From NCBI RefSeq assembly GCF_000317105.1, contig NC_019693.1, positions 558,001 to 622,000 on the forward strand: a DNA stretch of 64,000 nucleotides, in the 5' to 3' direction. Positions 61,301 through 64,000 of the stretch are shown here, piece after piece (within the stretch, counting starts at the first letter, position 1; each line of letters begins with the position of its first letter). The translations under genes and the position numbers were made by a program. The notes below the pieces were generated by a model. That model ran no database searches, had not been told where the DNA came from, and was given only the letters and a program-made list of their open reading frames with translations. Origin of the DNA: Oscillatoria acuminata PCC 6304 (lineage in GTDB: Bacteria > Cyanobacteriota > Cyanobacteriia > Cyanobacteriales > Laspinemataceae).

Positions 61301-61458
61301 AATTAGAGACCAAACAGGACTTTGAAACCGCCTTATTTTACTATAACCAGAACTCACCGGAGGAAGCCCAGGAACTCTTTGAACGGTGTTTGTGCCAGAA
61401 TCCCGAAGATAAAGTCGCCCAGGTTTATCGCGATCGCACCCAAGAAAAGTTATCCTAA
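58372..61458 (+). CDS. CHASE-histidine kinase-REC-adenylate cyclase hybrid sensor
   Basis: The 1028-aa membrane protein has a helix at ~31-48, a periplasmic CHASE domain (~75-225; LEQGLNQRLFLERGLVAYIS), a second helix (~284-306), a coiled coil and a histidine kinase (HisKA with FLANTSHELRTPLNGIIGLA, phospho-His 352; HATPase with NLIANGIKFT, DTGIGIPE, GGTGLGLSI). A receiver (~640-755; Asp in LILLDVMMPKMTG) and a class III cyclase (~790-970) follow. Cyclase motifs SILFSDIRDFTSLSERM, FIDKYIGDAIMALF and GTAIGDAVNLASRIEG give the Lys/Asp pattern for ATP. A TPR-like end (~990-1020) closes it. It resembles CyaC-type cyclases that autophosphorylate to raise cAMP. ATG 58372 is preferred over TTG 58357. 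Confidence 0.92.
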   Translation: MVMQLFDKYFPNTVLTRSVNWALKVRLLPYLAASVTVALLLAGVGVLNYSEQQRWKQQHRANVLNEVSAIRARLEQGLNQRLFLERGLVAYISALNSNIDPEQFDNLARVIVAKQQGIRSIALYENTIVSHMYPLAGNEAAIGFEPMSIPTEREAILRAIHTRSTVLAGPVDLVPEGVAFISRTPIFLTPSGAAPGSGSYWGMVGIIIDRDILFTEAGLFDTESQLKYAIRGNDGLGAAGGVFFGDPQIFKQSPVLLSVILPNGSWQLAAIPAEGWPAIAPFSRWLWTGGSVLALLAGGLVFILVSAPARLQDAVNRATTALRNSEDALKQANLDLKHLDRLKDEFLANTSHELRTPLNGIIGLAESLIDGAAGAVTSLQQKNLGMIVYCGYRLVHLVNDLLDFSKLKHKTIELQLKPIGMREIAEITLSICQPLIGAKNLQLINGIPAEVPLVLADENRVQQILQNLIANGIKFTSIGVIEVSAQLRESVADTPDYPNYLAITVSDTGIGIPEGQLDRIFESFEQGDGSTAREYGGTGLGLSITKQLVELHGGEITVESTVGVGSRFTFTLPIAPVEATPGEPLSYPGVSKPMIKEERQAVAFDASGKAPISPEESIGTVTLLNGDENSEQFKILIVDDEPVNLQVLVNHLSLQNYAITQASNGMEALDVIERGFKPDLILLDVMMPKMTGLEVCQKLRDVFPATEVPILMLTAKTQIDVLVEGFGSGANDYLTKPISKNELLARIKTHLRLSHINLAYSRFVPREFLEMLNKESIIDVKLSDSVNQSMSILFSDIRDFTSLSERMTPEETFKFINAYLSRMEPAIAANNGFIDKYIGDAIMALFNGEADDAVQAGIAMIRSLGEYNRDRLALGEQVIKIGIGINTGDLMLGTVGGKTRMDGTAIGDAVNLASRIEGLTKQYDVSLLISEFTFSRLKNPSHYGIRKIDTVKVKGKSELVTVYEVFDADPPDLKVSKLETKQDFETALFYYNQNSPEEAQELFERCLCQNPEDKVAQVYRDRTQEKLS

Positions 61459-61554
61459 GCCCCCGATGCGATCGCCTGCTGAACAGAACTAACCTTGCTG
61501 CTGTTGCTTTGAGTATCAACCACTCCGGCCACTCAGTCAGTTTAAGAACTTGCG

Positions 61555-61902
61555 CTAATGGGGAGTAGCACTGTTGCGCTGTTCAAAACGTTTACCCCCG
61601 ATCGCCCAACGTATTAACCCCTCCCATTCCGGTAACTGGGTAAGGCGATCGCGATCGAATCCCTCTCCCACATCCCGCGAAAATTCGGCAAAACTCTCCA
61701 CCCAATGCACCACTGTTTCCACCGGCAAATAAGGCGAATAATTCCAAGACTTCTGTAAGAATTGGACCATTTCCTGTGGAATATCCCAGAGGGTCCAGTG
61801 GAGACCCGCGATCCGTTCTTGGATTTTCGCGGGTTGAGGGCAGAAGGTTAAGGCTCTTTGGTAGTGGTCGAGGACGGCTTGGGTATGTGAATGGGTGGGC
61901 AT
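61555..61902 (-). CDS. hypothetical protein, 115 aa
   Basis: No recognised family. The product is soluble with high Trp/His/Gln content. Residues ~10-30 (LDHYQRALTFCPQPAKIQER) resemble one TPR-like helix pair, and the second half (SFAEFSRDVGEGFDRDRLTQ) is helical and charged. Codon use includes HIP1 sites like neighbouring genes, which argues that it is real. It is divergent from the antitoxin gene with its ATG only about 40 bases from that start, so both promoters overlap. Confidence 0.5.
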   Translation of the reverse strand: MPTHSHTQAVLDHYQRALTFCPQPAKIQERIAGLHWTLWDIPQEMVQFLQKSWNYSPYLPVETVVHWVESFAEFSRDVGEGFDRDRLTQLPEWEGLIRWAIGGKRFEQRNSATPH

Positions 61903-61942
61903 TGGTAATCTTTTTGGCTATAATAAAGCAATTCTAAGACTC

Positions 61943-62173
61943 ATGGCTATGATATCGAACACCTATCAACTCCCTTTAACTTTTGAACAAATCTTAATTC
62001 TAGTTCAACAACTTCCTCAAGAGGAGCAAATCAAACTCAAACAGGAAATTGATAAACGAATAAACGCCAGGGAAGAAGATTTGTTGACCGTCTTCGATCG
62101 CATTGGCAAAAAGGCTCAACAAAAAGGATTAACTGAAGAAATTCTTCAGGAATTACTTGCGGATGAGTCCTAA
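61943..62173 (+). CDS. antitoxin-like small protein
   Basis: ATG 61943 (MAMISNTYQLPLTFEQILIL) gives 76 aa; the longer in-frame form from 61895 overlaps the neighbouring gene's start. The product is a short, charged, all-helical protein (QQLPQEEQIKLKQEIDKRIN, then ILQELLADES). Such proteins sit before PIN-domain toxins in cyanobacteria and are taken to be their antitoxins. The toxin start ATG 62163 lies inside this gene, overlapping by 11 bases, so translation is coupled. The toxin itself looks truncated. Confidence 0.7.
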   Translation: MAMISNTYQLPLTFEQILILVQQLPQEEQIKLKQEIDKRINAREEDLLTVFDRIGKKAQQKGLTEEILQELLADES

Positions 62174-62426
62174 GCTGATTGTGATTGACACCAATGTTTT
62201 AATCAGTGCAGTTTTGAGTCCTGAAGGAACGGCACGAAAAGCCTTTAATCGGGTTTATCAGTGCTTTAAAATTGCTCAAAGTTATGAAACCTATCAAGAA
62301 TTAGTAACAAGGATTTACAAGCGTAAATTTGATAAATATATTTCCGATGAAGAACGAGAAGATTTCTTGAGAGTCGTCAAACATTATAGTCAATTTGTCA
62401 AGGTGGAATCTCAACTTGAGATTTAA
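62163..62426 (+). pseudogene. PIN-domain toxin, C-terminally truncated
   Basis: MSPKLIVIDTNVLISAVLSP with EGTARKAF and YETYQELVTRIYKRKFDKYI is the N-terminal two thirds of a COG1569-type PIN toxin, including the first catalytic Asp (VIDTNVL) and the conserved Glu in YQELVT. Family members are about 135-145 aa and continue from HYSQFVKVES into a Cys-Arg-Asp-Pro-Lys-Asp segment that carries the remaining metal-binding Asp residues. Here the frame stops at 87 aa, right after VESQLEI. I found no continuation in other frames for 100 bases downstream, so a deletion rather than a simple frameshift is likely. Confidence 0.7.
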
Positions 62427-62529
62427 TGTCCTCAACGATTTATCGGGATGCTCCGTTAGCTCTAGCAGGAGACCCGATCGCTCAGAGGGCAGGAGATCTA
62501 GCGCCAACTGCCCTCTTGTAGACGGGAGA

Positions 62530-63999
62530 TTATTTAACCGTCTCAATGCTGCGGGTCTGATTCGTCATCCGGCTCAAGAAAATCTGGAGCACACTGCGTC
62601 GGCCAATTTTAATATTACCCTGCACAGCCATCCCGGACTGAAGCTCAACTTGCAGTCCATTATTTAACAAGAAAGTTTCACTATCTAAAGTAATCGTTGC
62701 GGGGAAGGCATAAAAGCGTCGGGTTTCATCGGGAGGCAACACATCAGAACCAATCGAGGTTAAAGTCCCCCGAACCGTACCATATTCTGTCGCCGGGAAA
62801 GCTTCGATACTAATCTCAACCGGGACTCCAGGCTGTCCTTCCGCTCGACTCTTTCGCAGAGCATCTAACACCATTGCAATATCTTGGTTCTGGATATACA
62901 TCGATGCTTCGAGTTCGTTATTCGGAACAATTTTTAAGAGCGGTTCCGGGGATTGGGCTAGGGTGACAAATCCGGGAGAATTGGGTTTCAAATCAAACAC
63001 ATACCCATCCACTGGAGCCTTGAGTTCTTGATACTGGAGTTCCAAATTGGCCTTGGCTAACTGTCCGTCAATTTGGGAAATCCGCTTGTCATTTTCTAGT
63101 TTTAAGCGGCTGAGTTGTCCATTAATATCCGCAATTCGTTTTTGATTGTCGGCAATGCGGGTTAACACATCGCGCTGAGAAATGGCTCGGGTATTTTGGA
63201 CCTCTTGACGCGATCGCGACATCGCTACATTCAGCCGCTCTTGTTCACTCAAAAGGCGATCGACTTCGGCAGAACGAGAAAGCACTTCATTTTGCAGGCG
63301 CAAAATTTCTCCTTCCCTTGCCGCAATCTCATTTTCAGCCCGTAAAATTTCTGATTCCCGAGCCGAAATTTCACTCCGAAAACGCAAAAGTTCCTCTTCC
63401 CGTCGGGCAATCTCATCTTCACTTCGTAGGACCTCGGCTTCCCGAGAGGAAATTTCATTTTGCTGGGTCAGAATTTGAGCTTCCTGGGCAGCAAGTTGTT
63501 GCTGGCGACTCAACAATTCCGCTTCCCGATTAGACACTTCCGCTTGAGAGCGCAAAATTTCTTGTTCCTGGCGCTCTTCTTGCAGTTCAGACAATGCCCC
63601 TTCTGCCACCACAGGTTGAATCCGGCCCATAATACTTTGATTCACGGAGAGGCCCTGTTTTGCCGTTTCCAGTTGCGCCCGAGCGGTCGGTATTTGTCGC
63701 CGAGCAGTTTCGAGTTGTTCCAGGGCCCTGGGTAGCTGGCGACGGGCATTTTCCAACCGTTCCCGAGCCTTCGGGAGGTCTTGTTTGGCATTTTCTAGAC
63801 GTTGTTGCGATGCCACAAATTGTCTTTTAGAGTTCTCCAATTGGTCGCTGACGTTGGGCAATTGCCGCTGGGCGCTTTCTAATTGTCTGCGGGCGGTTTC
63901 TAATTGTCCTTGGGAGATGGCAATTTGACCTTGAGCCGTGGGAATTTGGTTGTTCACCTGGTTGAGTTGTTTTTCCAACTCATCTACCCGTAATGACAC
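62530..63999 (-). CDS. HlyD-family membrane fusion protein, N-terminus beyond the window
   Basis: The frame is open to the right edge, so the N-terminal membrane helix and first lipoyl half are missing. Seen here are 489 residues. A very long coiled-coil hairpin (~1-330) has two series of exact 14-residue repeats: seven units around residues 15-110 (pattern P-x-A-x-x-Q-L-E-x-A-x-R-Q-L) and six around 160-250 (pattern E-I-x-x-R-E-x-E-I-L-R). The second lipoyl/beta-barrel part (~340-489) has LKAPVDGYVFDLKPNSPGFV, LLKIVPNNELEASMYIQNQD and LQVELQSGMAVQGNIKIG. Such adaptors link an ABC or RND exporter to an outer-membrane channel. Partner genes are outside the window. Confidence 0.88.
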   Translation of the reverse strand: MSLRVDELEKQLNQVNNQIPTAQGQIAISQGQLETARRQLESAQRQLPNVSDQLENSKRQFVASQQRLENAKQDLPKARERLENARRQLPRALEQLETARRQIPTARAQLETAKQGLSVNQSIMGRIQPVVAEGALSELQEERQEQEILRSQAEVSNREAELLSRQQQLAAQEAQILTQQNEISSREAEVLRSEDEIARREEELLRFRSEISARESEILRAENEIAAREGEILRLQNEVLSRSAEVDRLLSEQERLNVAMSRSRQEVQNTRAISQRDVLTRIADNQKRIADINGQLSRLKLENDKRISQIDGQLAKANLELQYQELKAPVDGYVFDLKPNSPGFVTLAQSPEPLLKIVPNNELEASMYIQNQDIAMVLDALRKSRAEGQPGVPVEISIEAFPATEYGTVRGTLTSIGSDVLPPDETRRFYAFPATITLDSETFLLNNGLQVELQSGMAVQGNIKIGRRSVLQIFLSRMTNQTRSIETVK

Positions 64000-64000
64000 C

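Overview
The window is cyanobacterial chromosome, most likely from a filamentous, non-unicellular species of the Oscillatoria/Laspinema kind (genus is inference). The palindrome GCGATCGC (HIP1) recurs throughout genes on both strands. Several genes are typical of cyanobacteria: chlP, rpaA, a Tab2-family gene, NtcB-like and FraC/FraD/FraE-like genes, and an SLH/OprB-type porin. Intergenic spaces are crowded with small repeats. No rRNA, tRNA or CRISPR array was seen.

Layout. 0.2-4.3 kb: a small hypothetical gene, a DUF2157-like membrane protein and two tandem secreted SH3b-like proteins. 4.3-12 kb: rtcA diverging from a Tab2-family gene, a TldE/PmbA-like protease, a ClC-CBS-Usp fusion whose gating Glu is Gln, and a tandemly duplicated CobO-like protein. 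12.4-15 kb: fraC-fraD-fraE, the septal-junction/filament-integrity operon. 15.3-21.3 kb: larE, a PsiE-like gene, a chemoreceptor, and hcp diverging from a Crp/Fnr regulator across a perfect 20-bp palindrome. 21.4-24.8 kb: a probable 6S-like RNA, an HTH-NB-ARC STAND protein and a zinc-ribbon Ser/Thr kinase.

25.0-27.6 kb: a complete group II intron with an RT/maturase/HNH protein, sitting inside a small MITE-like element that still has its target-site duplication. A second, uninterrupted copy of that element lies at 34.4 kb and fixes the intron ends to the base. 28.2-31.7 kb: a HEAT-repeat protein and a porin. 32.0-35.2 kb: an NtcB-like LysR regulator behind a textbook NtcA-activated promoter, then a TrpD2-like gene and mobA, which together suggest a nitrate-assimilation/molybdenum-cofactor module. 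35.5-39 kb: rpaA, chlP (convergent), a YidD-like gene with a cysteine-rich tail, and a small exported protein.

39.6-41.9 kb: a promoter, a roughly 280-nt leader or small RNA ending in an intrinsic terminator, then a REC-PAS-PAS-adenylate cyclase. 42.2-45.0 kb: a family-5 solute-binding lipoprotein and a DppB-like permease. 45.2-58.0 kb, all minus strand: a polysaccharide region (TPR protein, three GT4 and two GT2 glycosyltransferases, an HpsL-like polymerase/ligase, glmM, rfbA, rfbD, rfbC). 58.4-61.5 kb: a CHASE-histidine kinase-REC-adenylate cyclase-TPR hybrid. 61.5-64 kb: a hypothetical gene, a toxin-antitoxin pair whose PIN toxin is truncated, and a partial HlyD-family adaptor running off the right edge.

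The contents (FraCDE septal proteins, polysaccharide export, two cAMP-producing sensors, RpaA clock output, nitrogen control) fit a motile or filament-forming phototroph. The parts least explained by known annotation are the intron-in-MITE nest, the 39.6-kb leader/sRNA, the 21.5-kb structured RNA, and the inverted REP-like pair downstream of hcp.
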